NCBI RefSeq assembly: GCF_042186555.1
Contig: NC_133335.1
Coordinates: 180,135,419 to 180,199,418 of the forward strand
Reading direction: 5' to 3'
Origin: Aquarana catesbeiana
Taxonomy: Eukaryota > Chordata > Amphibia > Anura > Ranidae
Length of the DNA stretch: 64,000 nucleotides
This document shows positions 42,558 through 54,230 of the stretch, one piece after another. Each line of letters opens with the position of its first letter. The stretch's first letter is position 1. The notes beneath the pieces are model-generated. The model was not told the DNA's origin. It ran no database searches and saw nothing but the letters and a program-made list of their open reading frames with translations. Position numbers and translations under genes: made by a program.

Positions 42558-43327
42558 CCTCCCTGGCGGTTTTCCCGAGTGTGGCTCGGGGTTAAAATTC
42601 AGGATCACTAGCGGTAACCCCGAGCCACACTCGGGATTACATCGCAGGATCCTGGTGTGGCTTTACTTACCTTGTCCCCGGGATCCTGCGATGTCCCCCC
42701 GCTGTGTCTGCGGGCTCCGTCCTCCTCCGAAGCCTCTCCGTGCCTGGCTCCGTTCCCTGCGAGCGGCGCGACGCACGGGGGTGGAGCCTGGCGGCAAATT
42801 CAAAGAATTGTAAAAACATAACACATACAGTACTGTAATCTTAAAGATTACAGTACTGTATGAAATTATTTCACATCCCTTTTGTCCCCAGTGCTTTGTC
42901 CAATGCCCTGCATGCAGTTTTATGTTATATATACTGTTCTTTCTGCCTGGAAACTGGAGATTGTCCATAGCAACCAAAAAGTGTCCCTTTACATCAAAAG
43001 TGGCTTTATACCAGCTAGAAAACAGCGATAGTAAATTAGAACACTTGCAGAATTGAGCGATAGTGAATCGTGGGGAAATTTATTTTATTATTAATTTTTT
43101 TTTTTTTTTTTAATTATTTATTTTTATTTATTATATTATAATTTATGTTTTTGTGTTTCAAACTTTATCATACCCGGGATATCTACTAGACTCTTGTTTG
43201 GACAGATTTAAGTGTGTTATTGTTAAGAATTACAGACCTACAATATAAAACGCCAAATTTCCATGCAAAATAATTGTACCGCTTTCAGCACCTAAAATCC
43301 GAAATAATCATACCGCCAGGGAGGTTA
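42558..43327 (-). mobile_element. CCCTGGCGGTA-ended element, copy B
   Basis: CCTCCCTGGCGGTTTTCCCG at the left and ATCATACCGCCAGGGAGG at the right are cleaner inverted ends than in copy A. It carries the same hairpin (42573-42636), the inverted AAGGTAAGTA site (42664-42673), and GGGCTCCGTCCTCC-type GC-rich DNA. It lacks the palindromic hAT-like insertion found in copy A and so shows the uninterrupted family structure. An AT-rich tract fills 43080-43145. Confidence 0.8.
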
Positions 43328-43969
43328 AAGAGAACCCATAGCTTTGTAATGTAATTTTTTTGTTTGTTTTTGTTTTCTGGTAAGTGTGCAAGAAAATACA
43401 TTTTGTTTTGGTTTTTTTTTTGCTCTCTGAAAAAACCCTTTCATCTGCACCTTACCCTAAAAGCAGGTTTTTAATTGGGACGGTTGACTTTTTTTGCTTA
43501 GCTTGCTGAAATTGGCATGGGGACAAATTGGACACCTTCAGTTGCCATTGTGCTGTGCTTCTGGTGTGTCCCTGCACCTTTAAGGAGGAATGGAGTGCCT
43601 CCAGACATATGTGCCCTTGATTTATTCATTTACTGAATATGTTCCATAATGGGGGTTTTCATAGACTAGAGTTAGGACTTCACTATACAGTGGGTCTTGA
43701 CAAGGTAAAACTGCAAATTGTTACACAGCATATTTTTTTTTTATATTTGGCTAGCTGGTAAGTGTGCTGGGAATTTTTTTGTTTGCTCTGTGCAAAGCTA
43801 TTCTTAGTGCACCTTGCTATAAAAGCTAGTTATAAATTGGGGCGGTTGCCATTTTTGTTTAGCATAATGGTAAGTATATGCTGCTGATAATGAACTGCAA
43901 ATCATGGGTTTGCTTTAAAGTGTATCTAAACCCATAATCAGAAATGTAAAATATTGCAGATTACCAGCC
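43328..43969. repeat. direct duplication of about 140 bp plus TTAA-element end
   Basis: CTGGTAAGTGTGC, a TTTTTTTTGCTCT block, GCACCTTrCyyTAAAAGC and ATTGGGrCGGTTG occur at 43378-43485 and again at 43753-43842, in the same order and orientation. TTTAAAGTGTATCTAAACCC at 43914 resembles the left end of the TTAA element at 13384. Confidence 0.6.
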
Positions 43970-44391
43970 TTATGCCGCGTACACACGATCGGAAATGCCA
44001 CCAGCAAAACTCCGATGAGAGCTTTTTGTCGGAAAATGCGACCAAGTGTATGCTCCATCGGTCTTTTGCTGGCGGAATTCCAGCCAGCAAAAGATTGAGA
44101 GCATGTTCTCTATTTTCAAGTCGGGAAAAGTTCCTATCCGAAAATGCGTTCGTCTGTATGCAATTCGGACGCGCAAAAAAAACACGCATGCTCGGAAACA
44201 ATTTGACGCATGCTCGGAAGCATTGAACTTTATTTTGTTGGCTCGTTGTAGTGTTGTACATCACCACGTTCTTGACGGTCGAAAGTTCAGACAACTTTTG
44301 TGTGACCGTGTGTATGCAAAGCAAGCTTTCGTCGGAAAAACCATCCAAGTTTTTTCTGATGAATATTCCGATCGTGTGTACACGGCATAAG
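43970..44391. mobile_element. GTACACACGATCGGAA TIR element
   Basis: CTTATGCCGCGTACACACGA at the left and TCGTGTGTACACGGCATAAG at the right are inverted ends of about 25 bp. Between them lie repeated words CGGAAAATGCG, GCATGCTCGGAA and CCAGCAAAA in both orientations. A 165-codon minus-strand frame covers it but has no domain. Superfamily unknown; the flanking bases do not settle a target duplication. Confidence 0.8.
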
Positions 44392-45040
44392 ATGTAGTAG
44401 AGGCATTTGTTTCCTTTTTTTTTGTCTTTTAGCAAGTACAGAAAATACTAGTTGATCTTATCAAAAATGCAGTGTCCTTGTCACTTCCTGTGGACTGATG
44501 TGACCACATAAAATAGGTTATCTTTTTTGTAAACTACTAATCCCATCAACCCTCCATGCAATAAAAATGAACAATACGTGTAGTACTACCCCCATAGGAG
44601 CCGCTGGTTAGGTCCTTGCCTCAACCACTTTAAGAACTTCAGCCCCTCTGACAACACTAGGTTGAGGGTACAAAGCATGCAATATCACAGAAAATCACCA
44701 AAATTAATACTTTGTACCCAGTAGCAGCACTGAACCAGTTAGTAGAGGCAAATGGAATATGAAGCAGAATATCACCTTGTATGGATTGTAATGAAGTAAG
44801 GATAGAAATGGATTAAAAACAGGCCATAACACAATTCAGCATAGTAGGTAGTTAGTAATAAAGACTAGGTATAGGATGATACTTAATGTAAAGATCAGCA
44901 TAAACAGTACCAAGGTCACTTAAAGTGCAGCAGTGAGCAGTAATAATGCTTGATTTACTGAACACAGGAACTATCCTGCCAAAGTGCATTGATGGTGACC
45001 ATTCTAGGCCTAGACCGACTGAGTGTGCACTGTCCATAAG
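44392..45040. other. unassigned DNA
   Basis: No coding signal or repeat partner is visible. Confidence 0.3.
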
Positions 45041-45408
45041 ACATAGCCCCCAACTGTCCCTGATTTCGAGAGACTGTCCCTGATTTGAAGCAATGTCCCT
45101 CATTCTTCCTCATTTGTCCCTCATTTTGGTCTGATCTATATAGTTGTATATAAAATGCACTTTTTATCTTTCAAAAAGCGTTTCCCAGTGCTAAACCTTT
45201 CATCCAAATAGCTGCATTTGTACATTTTAAAAGCCAATATAAAGGAATAGTAGTGGTAAAAAAAAAAAGCCCTTGTGGATTTAATTAACCTTTTTTGGGG
45301 GGGTTAATTCTCCTTTAAGGGGGTGTGGCAGGGGGCATGTCCTATGCCTACATACGTTTGGTAGTAGGTGTCCCTCATTCCCATCTCAAAATGTTGGTAG
45401 GTATGTAT
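45041..45408. mobile_element. TIR element with CCCCCAACTGTCCCTGA start
   Basis: ACATAGCCCCCAAC at the left and GTTGGTAGGTATGT at the right are imperfect inverted ends. GTCCCTGATTT, GTCCCTCATT and GTGTCCCTCATTCC repeat inside both ends. AAGGGGGTGTGGCAGGGGGC lies near the right. No transposase is present and the flanking duplication is unclear. Confidence 0.55.
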
Positions 45409-45419
45409 AAGATAATAGA

Positions 45420-46360
45420 TAGGTTGCATACCAAATAAGAACCCCTCATGGACTTTGGAGGCAGAAAAAGAGTAAGTATGTGTAAAAGTTTACATTTTTA
45501 TTAGAAACTTGGAGGTAAAAAGGGAAGAAAGGCCCTATAACATGACAAAGTAAAAAAAAAAAAAAACACATGCACTAATACATGTCTCATAGCTGTATAT
45601 ACACACATAGTCCTTCCTCAGGGAATGGGATTATGTTAGCTTCTGAAAGTAGATATCTAGGAAGGACTATTGTCCGAAACATGTTGATATGACCACTAAC
45701 ACTAACCTGGGCTGACCTAAAGTTGCAACTCTATGGATGGTTTAGCTGGTTAAGGGTATTTTTGTGTGCATATACAGCTATGAGACATGTATTAGTGTAT
45801 TTGTTTTTTGTGTCAGGGCTGGGCTCAGCCCTTCCTTCTCCAAGCTGGCCGCTCATCTGTTGGCTAATTGCCAGCTCCTATCTCTCCACAGTTACTCAGC
45901 TGTTGATGATATCCTGCTCGTCAGTCCTGCCTACTTAAGCCGTCCAGTCCAGAGGATCTCTGGCTTCGCCTTGGTCACATCACAGAAACTCCTGCGATCC
46001 TGTTCACGACTTGCTTTGCTGATATGCCTTCTGGCTCCAGATCCTGCTTGCTGTTCCACTACATTGATCTCTGGCTTGGCTGACTATTCATACCGGTTAC
46101 TGAACTTTGACTATGTTTTGACTACGTTTGTTCGATTTACTTTTATTATTAAACAAGTGTCATTTAACTGTACTTTTGTCTCGGCCTGATTTCATGGTTT
46201 CTGACATTTTGTTACTTTGTCATGTTATTAGGGACTTTCTTCTCTTTTTTACTTCAAGTTTTCTAATAAAAATGTATACTTTTTACACAAAGTGCGTACT
46301 CTTTTTCTGCCTACAAAGTCCACAAGGAGTTCTTTTTTGGTATGCACTTTGTGCAACCTA
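45420..46360. mobile_element. foldback element split by an LTR
   Basis: The left arm (45420-45605: GGTTGCATACCAAATAAGAA, GACTTTGGAGGCAGAAAAAG, CATGACAAAGTAAAAA, CTAATACATGTCTCATAGCT) is inverted at 45762-45810 and 46212-46360. The loop holds CCTTCCTCAGGGAATGGG and GTCCGAAACATGTTG, the recurring motif. The right arm is interrupted by a 396-bp LTR-like insertion. No coding capacity is present. Confidence 0.88.
45811..46206 (+). mobile_element. solo-LTR-like sequence, copy 2, TSD TTTTG
   Basis: It begins TGTCAGGGCTGGGCTCAGCC and ends ATGGTTTCTGACA, with TTTTG on both sides (45806-45810, 46207-46211). It contains TTATTATTAAACAAGTG as a likely polyadenylation region. The uninterrupted left arm of the host foldback element lacks it, which fixes its limits. 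It shares its ends and general plan with 39134-39580. The internal retroelement region has been lost, presumably by LTR recombination. Confidence 0.75.
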
Positions 46361-46779
46361 GCTATTGTTAATTATTTGGATGTTGGCAGATTACACTACA
46401 CCCATGCCTAGCTTTTATATTCTCTACTGTCCATAGGATAGAAGAAAATGGGAGAAGGGAACAAAGGGGACTTTCAGGATGGTTTTTACGGGAAGAGGGC
46501 AGTCCTTTAACATGTTCTTCTACCAGCTATCGTTGGGGCTCTTTTAAGTAGTATTGATAAGCTTAATGGCAGTTTTAGTAAACCAGCATGCAGTATAGGT
46601 GCAGGAAAGGTGTGGTATAGGTGTAGTACAGATGCAGTATAGGTGCAGTATATTTAATGTCCTGCCTCCAGTCCCTGTTAGCAGTGTGAACAGTGGGCAG
46701 CGCCCTCTCACCGGTCCCTCCGGTGCAGCGGTGAACTCTTGCTGTAGGAAGGGGGGCCCTAAGTCTCTCCACAAGATGC
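46361..46779. other. unassigned DNA with a short GTATAGGTGCAG array
   Basis: At 46592-46655, GCAGTATAGGTGCAG-like units of about 15 bp repeat four to five times. The rest has no recognisable feature. Confidence 0.5.
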
Positions 46780-46787
46780 CTCTAGAG

Positions 46788-46944
46788 CAGGGATATGCAA
46801 TTAGCGGACCTCCAGCTGTTGCAGAACTACAAGTCCCATGAGGCATAGCAAGACTGACAGCCACAAACATGACACCCAGAGGCAAAGGCATTATGGGACT
46901 TGTAGTTTTGCAACAGCTGGAGGTCCGCTAATTGCATATCCCTG
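46788..46944. mobile_element. palindromic hAT-like MITE, TSD CTCTAGAG
   Basis: It has the same CAGGGATATGCAATTAGCGG arms as 14768-14926 but with the loop in the opposite orientation (CATGACACCCAGAGGCAAAG here). CTCTAGAG is duplicated exactly at 46780-46787 and 46945-46952, matching the hAT preference for TCTAGA-centred octamers. Confidence 0.94.
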
Positions 46945-46952
46945 CTCTAGAG

Positions 46953-48946
46953 ATACAACAACGGGAAGTAGCAGGTAAGAGGATGCTCTGGTCTCCCTGC
47001 GGCTATGATGCAGATGTGTTCGTTGAGGTCTGTACGCACCCAGCCTTGGGTGTCTGCACCGGACTGGCTTCTCAGCAGTCTGCAGCAGATGTGCCCCCCT
47101 CTGCCTCAGAATGCTCTTGGGAATTGCAGTGCAAAGGGTCCATGAGTCCCTTTAATCTCTATCATCCTCAAAATTCTGCATAGAAATCCATAGGCCTTTT
47201 TGAATTTAGCTCTCCCTCTGATGACTGGAGGGGATAGTGCAGCAACATAACTGCAGAAAATAAAAGAAAACAGTACAGAGAGGAAGGTGTCCTTCCCCAT
47301 GTTTCTGTATTTCAGCACCTGACTACATAGGCATATACTGTACCGTATGTTTGAAGGCCACACTGTGTGATGACCATTGCTTTTCACTTAAATAACGTAG
47401 ACATTAAGGTACAGAATGTGTGTTACCAGGTAAATAGAAAGGCAAAAGTCTAAAAATAACCAATGCAGCCAATACATTTAAAGACTGGTAAAGTACAATA
47501 TATACATTTTTCATTTTGGTTTAAGCTATTCTTTTTATACCTTCATCTTTCACTGATTTAGCCATTCTGTTTCTTTTCTTCCTTTTACCATATTTATGAT
47601 TGGTACCTGTATGGTCATTGCATTATTGATCTTTATTCAGAAAATAGTAGTTATCAAATTGCTCATACAGCACAGTAGCAATTTACTTTTCTAAAATGGG
47701 CATTAATAGCTTGTGATTTTTTGTTTTATTTTTCAAAATAGGTTTAGCAATCCATATATAAGCATGAGTCATTCTATAAACTCAACTTTATGCATCACTG
47801 CTGGAAACAGAGCAATATACACAGCAACACAAGGAATTAATTACAATTCTGTGAACACATATAGGTGTTTTGAAAGAGAAACAAATACAAAGGAAAAGAC
47901 GGTTTGCAGGGACGTTAAAGCAAGGAGAGCTTTCAGTTACTGAAATTTAGGTGAAAAACAAATTACTGAGCTTGTATAAAAAAATCATATGGTAAAAAGC
48001 TTCAAAAACACAAGTGAGGTATTTCTCACCCCGGAAGGTGGAAGTAGCTCGGCGCTGGGGAGCTGGCTGCTATTGTGACACAATGATCAGGACCTGTTGT
48101 TGTTCGGTTGGTGATATCCTCCTGGATTATCATCATATCATTCCTGAGATTGTGCTTTCCGGTTCAAGTCGTGCTATAGGGAGCAAGACTCCAAAAGCCT
48201 GTTTGACCTGTCTGTATTTAAGGGGTCTTCAAACTTTGGTAAGAGGACCTCTTGGGGTGTTGGTGATTGGAGACAACATCCATCTTCGATCTTTTGGCTG
48301 TTGGAACCATATATTTTTCACTTTTTTCTTTGTGGGCTGTTTTCACGTTGGATTTATATTTGATTACCATATACTGACTATACATTTTTTTTTTAGCGCA
48401 ACACTTTGTTTACATAGTCACTGAAATTAGTTTGAAGCCCATAATGGAAGATGAGTCCACACTCAGGGGCTGAAAGGTACGGGCTTGGATGGATGTGGTT
48501 AAATTAAAAACCATATTAGCAATAACAGAACTGGACTCCTATATATCTTTAGTCATTTTTCTTCTTTTGTTTTCTGTTGTGTCAAGAATAGTTAGAACCC
48601 CTGTCAGTTGTGGTTTTTTTTTTTTTACTTTCTGTTGTGACCGGAAGTGAGGGAATATCTCCAATAAAGAGCAATAGAAAGCCATTGGAGGTGCCCAACC
48701 TGCGCTTCAAGGGCCAAACAAAGCCCTTTGATGTTTGAAGTGCGGCTCTCCGACTCCAGCAATCAGTAGGGGAGCAACATTTTGTACAAGGGCCTTTAAT
48801 GGCAGTAATCTTAGGAATTTTAATTTGTTGTGTCTCTAGTCTCTGAACATCTCATATATATCAAGACTTCAGTCTCCAACCACTCCTGTAAAACAATCTT
48901 TGACAAATTTCTCTGTAGTCTGCAGGCCTTGACCATTATTTGTAGG
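46953..48946. other. mostly unassigned, repeat-poor DNA
   Basis: Stretch 47390-47940 has no repeat signature. Stretch 48010-48430 (AGTGAGGTATTTCTCACCCC at its start, TTTTTTTTTAGCGCAACACT at its end) looks like an unclassified interspersed repeat and carries a 136-codon frame with no domain. A T run lies at 48615-48627. No host exon could be supported. Confidence 0.35.
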
Positions 48947-49520
48947 CAGTGCCAGGACAAGGGCAGGTCATCTAGAGCCCAGGGTGAACATGCCAAATTG
49001 TGCCCCCCACCCAAGGTGTATGAGCATTATTTGTAAGCAAAAATCCCCTCCCTCCAAAAAAAGTACAGTACAAATCTGCCCCATGCTGAAATCCCCCCTC
49101 CCAGCATAAATCTTGGCCCCCCTGCTCAAATCCTCTCTCTCCGCATATTCCCCCAGAACTAGTCCCCTCCTAGCACATATCCCCCCACAAATTTCCCCTC
49201 CTAGTACAGATACCCCACAACCATCGCTACTACCACAACCCCCCCCCCCAAAAAAAAGAATATTTCCGCTCTACCATATTACTTTTATAGCACAGACCAC
49301 CCAAATCCCCCCCTCCTAGCACAAATCCCCCCAAGTCACCACTCCTAGCACATCTCTTCACATTTGCCCTCCTAGAACAATGCTTACCCCCTGCCACTCC
49401 CCAAATTCTGCTTCTCAACACAAATTCCCCACCCAATCTCCTTGTGGTGCCCCCCCTACCTCACGATACCACAGCGCCCAGGGCAGCCTCCCCTCCTGCC
49501 CACCCCTTGTCCTGGCCCTG
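48947..49520. mobile_element. hAT-like element with internal C-rich minisatellite
   Basis: CAGTGCCAGGACAAGGGCAG at the left and CCTTGTCCTGGCCCTG at the right are inverted ends. TTTGTAGG and TCTGTAGA flank it, agreeing at six of eight positions as expected for an old duplication. The interior (49025-49460) is a degenerate array of CCCCTCCTAGCACAAATC units of about 20 bp with long C runs. Confidence 0.65.
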
Positions 49521-50047
49521 TCTGTAGAATTACATATGATAAAAATTTTAGAGGGCCCTTTGGAGACATCAAAAGGCCCCCTTTGCCTTGTAAGTGGGTG
49601 ACCATTGTTCTAGCCTACCCTAATGTTTAGTAATAAGTCATTTTATTGACATTATGCCTTTGTTTAAAAGATTTGCCCTCATTCCCTGTCCTGGTGACTA
49701 TGCTGCAACTGTGGCATGAAATGAGGGGAAATCTACTGAATGAAGTTATACACAGCAAAAAGACTTGATGCATGTTCTACTCTATACAAACCAAAAGTGT
49801 TTTTGCTAGAGCGATAAAGCCAGATATCAGACATTACTTTGTTGCTCCACACCACCTCCGTAAAGAAGTTAGAACCACAAAACCCACCGTACATGCCAAA
49901 TATAGGCCTTGTGCTCTGTGCCTTCTCGGTCACCATCTCTCTATAGTTCCATTGCTAAAGACAGATCATAGTCTGTATAAGAACCATAATGGGTTAAAGT
50001 GCTTCTGGGTTTGTTCCTCCCATTTACAGTGGAGGTCTCAACCTTGT

Positions 50048-50110
<63 letters not shown>

Positions 50111-50351
50111 AAGGAGCCAGGAAATAGGTGTGGGGGTTCAGAAAATCAGATGCATTTGTGCCTTTGGCCTTGTTTACATGGGTGTCCAGGGACAGTAAGG
50201 GCCGATAGGCAGCTGCCCTGGGGTTTTACCATCCTTGACCATTCAGCCACAAATAATAATGGGAGCGGCCATGTTAGTTACAGTGTGACATGGCAAAATT
50301 TAAACTACAGGTCGCTTTTGAGCAGCAGTAATGACGCCCAATGCTACCAAT
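49521..50351. other. unassigned DNA plus (TA)n microsatellite at 50048-50102
   Basis: A 110-codon open frame across 49772-50104 ends in the TA tract and has no recognisable domain. The TA tract has about 27 units. Nothing else can be assigned. Confidence 0.4.
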
Positions 50352-50795
50352 TTAAAGTGGCTCTGAAGGCTCAAGGTTTTTTACCTTAAAGGTAAAACAC
50401 ATTCTTTCTGCAGCAGCCTTCCCCACCCACCCCCCACCCCCCCCGCCATCACCCCCAATACTTCCCTGAGCCCTATCACAATCCAGCGATGTGCACGAGA
50501 GTCTCAGGTCTCCAGGGACTCACATTTCTCATTGGCTGAGGCAGCAGCCATTGGCTTCTGTTGCTGTCGATCACAGCCAGTGAGCCAATGAGGAGAGAGA
50601 GGCAGGGCTGAGCTGCAGCTCTGTGTGTGTATGGACACGCAGATCAGCAACTCGGAAGCAAGCTTGCTCGGGTGCCCTCACAGCAAGCTGCTTGTTCCAG
50701 GGGGCACTGGGCAGGAGGGAGGGGCCAGGAGTACAGGCGGAGGACCCAAGAAGAAGAGCAGGATCGGGGCTGCTCTGTGCAAAACCAACGATTTT
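50352..50795 (+). mobile_element. TTAA-flanked MITE, T2/Kolobok-like family, copy 5
   Basis: It begins TTAAAGTGGCTCTGAAGG and shares CATTGGCTTCTGTTGCTGTC, GAGCCAATGAGGAGAGAGAG, AGGAGGGAGGGGCCAGGAGT and CTGCTCTGTGCAAAACCAAC with copy 3. The right end is missing after CAAAACCAACG. The 5' splice-site-like word present in the other copies is mutated here (ACTTCCCTGAGCCC). Confidence 0.7.
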
Positions 50796-53062
50796 TAAAA
50801 AATTTTATGCTGCAAAACAGCACTGCCACATTTCTCAATTAGGGAGAATGCCATCTGGGAATCCCCTCCCCGCCTACCTCTTAGATTGCGCACTTGTTTT
50901 GGGTCCCGCATGTACGGGTACATAGGTACATCTGCATACGCACATGGTTTCCCCATATATGTGCAAAGATGGAAAAGTCCAAAAACGTCTCCGTCCCTCA
51001 GCATGAGCATTAATATCCTGCATGTGCGCATTTGTGCCAATGGACTCTGTCAGGACCAGATAGTCAGGCAGAGTCCTTTGGCACATCTGAGCAAGCATCA
51101 TGATGGTGGCGCTGGCGTGTGTGGGGGGTGCAGAGCAAACTGACAGAGGATTCAAAATCCTCTTTAACACAATGCAGAGGAACGCCAAAGTGTAATGTCT
51201 ATGTCTAGGTTGCTGAGCTTGCGCTTTGTACCATAATAAAACTTCAATATTTGAAATGTACAGTATACTGGTATACTATATTTTCATGCTGTAACCTTTT
51301 TAAGGCTTTTTTTTTTGTAAAATGCAGAAAAAGTGGTATAAAGAATGGCCTGCAAATTTAAATCTGAATGCATATGTAAAACCTGGCCAACTTCATGCAA
51401 TGAATAATCTCCAGTTTTTTTTTATATCCCTGGAAAAAGTCGATATTATTGTCCCCTTTTTAATACAAGACGTCAATCGGGTATTTGCGGTCAACCAGTG
51501 ATTATATAACACCTTTCCGTGAACAAAATGTCTATCCTTGTATTTCTTTGTTCTGCCTGAATGACTGTACACTTGCTTGTGTGAATTAAAGGCCTTGACA
51601 TGAGTTTTAAATGTCATGTTTTAGGACCCTTCCCGGTGAGAGGTACAAAATCGAGCTGTTTGATCTATGTTATTGGGAGTGCTGCAAAGTTTCCGCCTAG
51701 TCGCTCTAATTTATACGCTTTCAAAAGGTGCTGCGCCCCCCCCCCCCCTCCCCCCTCCCACGACGTGACACTCAATGTCAGACCTAGTTTGTGTTCCGCG
51801 AGTCACATTGTCTGCGAATTGCAATAAAACAAGCTTAATAACCCTTATCAGGATAATACTCTGTGGAGTAACTTGCTCTGCAGCCGCTGTCTACAATGCA
51901 GTGACGAAATACACAATTATTTTTGCATATTACAATGTGGCATATCCATTTACTAAGATAAATGGTAAGAGATAATTCACTGAAAATAATTTAACGTTGT
52001 GTCTGCTTAATAAGCTGCACTGCCGCTGCGTTTTAAAGGCAGTGGAAGAGGCTGGTACAGTAGGTCAGGGTCCTATTTATTTAGTTATGAAAAACGGGCT
52101 CGGAACATTGGTGGTTCCGCTTATCCCATTAAACACTTTTCATATCCCTCCTTGTTTTCCGAAGGAAGGGAGATTGCTGTAGGGATAAATGCGCTTTGAT
52201 TCCTGCGTGTCTGGATTCTGGAACACTCAGTACAGCTCATTAATGATTTGCAGGGTTAATGAATGGGGATGTCCTGAGTAGAATAACATATGCAAGACCT
52301 GAGGCTGAGTTTGTATTTATTAGTATATAGCGAGTGGATCACATCAGTCTGGAGGGAAATGAAGAGAGGGGGGGGTCTTATCAAGTAGGGGAAGACTTAT
52401 GGTCTGTAAATGAGCACCTGCATTTTATTGTCAGTATACGACAGGCAGCCATTTGACATATACGGCCACTAAACAGTCAAATGGCCTTTTTATGATAAAT
52501 TGGAATTGTTCTGGTGAACACGGAGGCCCCCTCTGTCCTGCACCTCCCCTGCAGGAGTCATTATTTTAGATATTTGTCTGCAGTGCCATTTGGAGAATGT
52601 TCTTCCTTTCTGCCATCGGGGCTGTTGGGACCAGGGATTAAAGTAGAGGTTCTCAAATTGAGGCAAACCTCTCCTCTGGAGCCTGCTTTCTACACTAGAG
52701 AAGCCTTGGAGGGCTTTTATTTATTTTCATTTTCCTACTTTGATTCAGATTATTCTCTTCTGACATTTTAGGGCTAAAACTGCAATTTTTCACATATGTA
52801 ACGACAGTTTTTTTTGAAAGTGTAGCACACCCCCTAAGGAGCCGCAGGTAGAATGGGATTCTCCACCCTGCACAGCCAGGAACACCGAATTTCCACAGTT
52901 TCCCAGAGTCATTAAACAGTTCAGCACTTTGTTTTTGTATTTTTATTGAGGGGATAAAACTTGGATGGGGAGAAGGGGTATTATGGGATGCCCACTTGAC
53001 TTTGAAACGTCTTCAAGTACAACACCTAGTGTATACAGTCCTTTATATATATATATATATAT
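50796..53062. other. repeat-poor interval, no gene recognised
   Basis: From about 51200 to 52500 I see no transposon ends, no inverted repeats and only one homopolymer-rich spot (a C run near 51737). Words such as CATTAATGATTTGCAG and TGCATATTACAATG are AT-rich in a way often seen in conserved non-coding DNA, but this cannot be shown from one sequence. A (TA)n tract lies at 53045-53062. Confidence 0.35.
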
Positions 53063-53627
53063 TAGTGAGGGCTGGTGCTCAAAATTTGGTGGGGCGCAGC
53101 TAATAACAGAGCTGGCCCCCTCACTCACACTAGCAGCCCCCCCATGGCTCTTGATAGATCACAGCAGCGATCCTCTCGCACTAAAGCCACCCCCCCACCC
53201 TGCGCGCCTCTCGATTGATCACAGCAGCGACCTCTCGCACCAAAGCCACCCCCCCACACGCGTGTGATCAGTGCCCTTACCTTATACTGCAGGGAGGAGG
53301 ACGAGGTGGCAATTCACTGCTGAATTTGGGGTAGGCTGCTGCCGGGGCCGATACTTCTCCTCCTGGCCGAACAGGAGGCGGGTCCTCAGATCCGTCCTAA
53401 GACTCCCGGCCTATCGGATCTCAGGAGCCGCTTCCTGAGGAGAAGCAGGAAGACATTAGCAAATATTAATTCACCACTACAAGTGGGTGGGCTTGGGGCT
53501 CTAATCATGTGCTTAAAAAAAAAAAAACCCACATTGAAATCTATGCATACGGCACCCTGCATGGAGATTACAGGTCGGGCGCATGGATTGGGGGGGGTGG
53601 CGCCCCTTACTGGACGGGCCACCACTG
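53063..53627. mobile_element. hAT-like element related to 36512-37063
   Basis: It begins TAGTGAGGGCTGGTGCTCAA and ends GGACGGGCCACCACTG. Right-half blocks AGACATTAGCAAATATTAAT, GGCTCTAATCATGTGCTTAA, GCACCCTGCATGGAGATTAC and GGTCGGGCGCAT match the other copy. The left half has a 75-bp duplication around TTGATnGATCACAGCAGCGA. Its left target duplication seems to have been overwritten by the TA microsatellite; the right flank is CTATATAC. Confidence 0.75.
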
Positions 53628-53779
53628 CTATATACAGCTCCAATTTACACTCCTCCAGCATTTCGCTTACTTACAGAATTTCCAGTGGTGTCACTATGTA
53701 AAAAATCTGTAGCACTGGCCCATTACAGGCAGGGAGTGGGACTCGCAGCCCCTATACTTGTAGGATGTAGAGAGACACT

Positions 53780-54230
53780 ATTAACACATTCACTGCACTT
53801 CCTCTTGTGGTCACTGGTCCCAGCTCCACATCTTCAGGTCCTGCCAGCCCTCCTGGCTGCAGCAGACTCTTTCACCAGCCCGCCCGGCTACTTCACCACA
53901 GTCTCCCAGTCCTCCAGGCTGACATTCCCCCAGTCCTCCAGACTGACACTCATCAGTCCTTCCTCTTGGGAGATCTCCCAGACATGCTGACTCTCTCTCC
54001 TGCTGTCCTCACACTTGCACACTTGTCCAGCACCACCTCTTCAGGCCCTGCCAGCCCTCCTGGCTGCAGCTGCCCCTTTCACTAGCCCTCCCCGCTATTA
54101 CTCCATAGTCCTCCTGACCGACACTCACCAGCCCTCCAGACTGACACTCACCAGATCTACCAGACATGCTTATTTTCTCTCCTAATGTCCTCACACTTGC
54201 ACCTGTGCATCCAGGAAAGGATTCCTCTGT
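53780..54230. repeat. tandem duplication of about 206 bp
   Basis: CTTCAGGTCCTGCCAGCCCT at about 53831 recurs as CTTCAGGCCCTGCCAGCCCT about 206 bp later, each followed by CCTGGCTGCAG, a series of CCTCCAGACTGACACTC minisatellite units, CAGACATGCT and CTCCTnnTGTCCTCACACTT. A 135-codon frame over it has no domain. Confidence 0.8.

Noticed and set aside
43938..44435. 165-codon minus-strand frame
   Set aside because: It covers a TIR element end to end, includes the terminal repeats and shows no domain.
49772..50104. 110-codon plus-strand frame ending in alternating Ile/Tyr
   Set aside because: The end is a TA microsatellite and the rest has no recognisable domain or start context.
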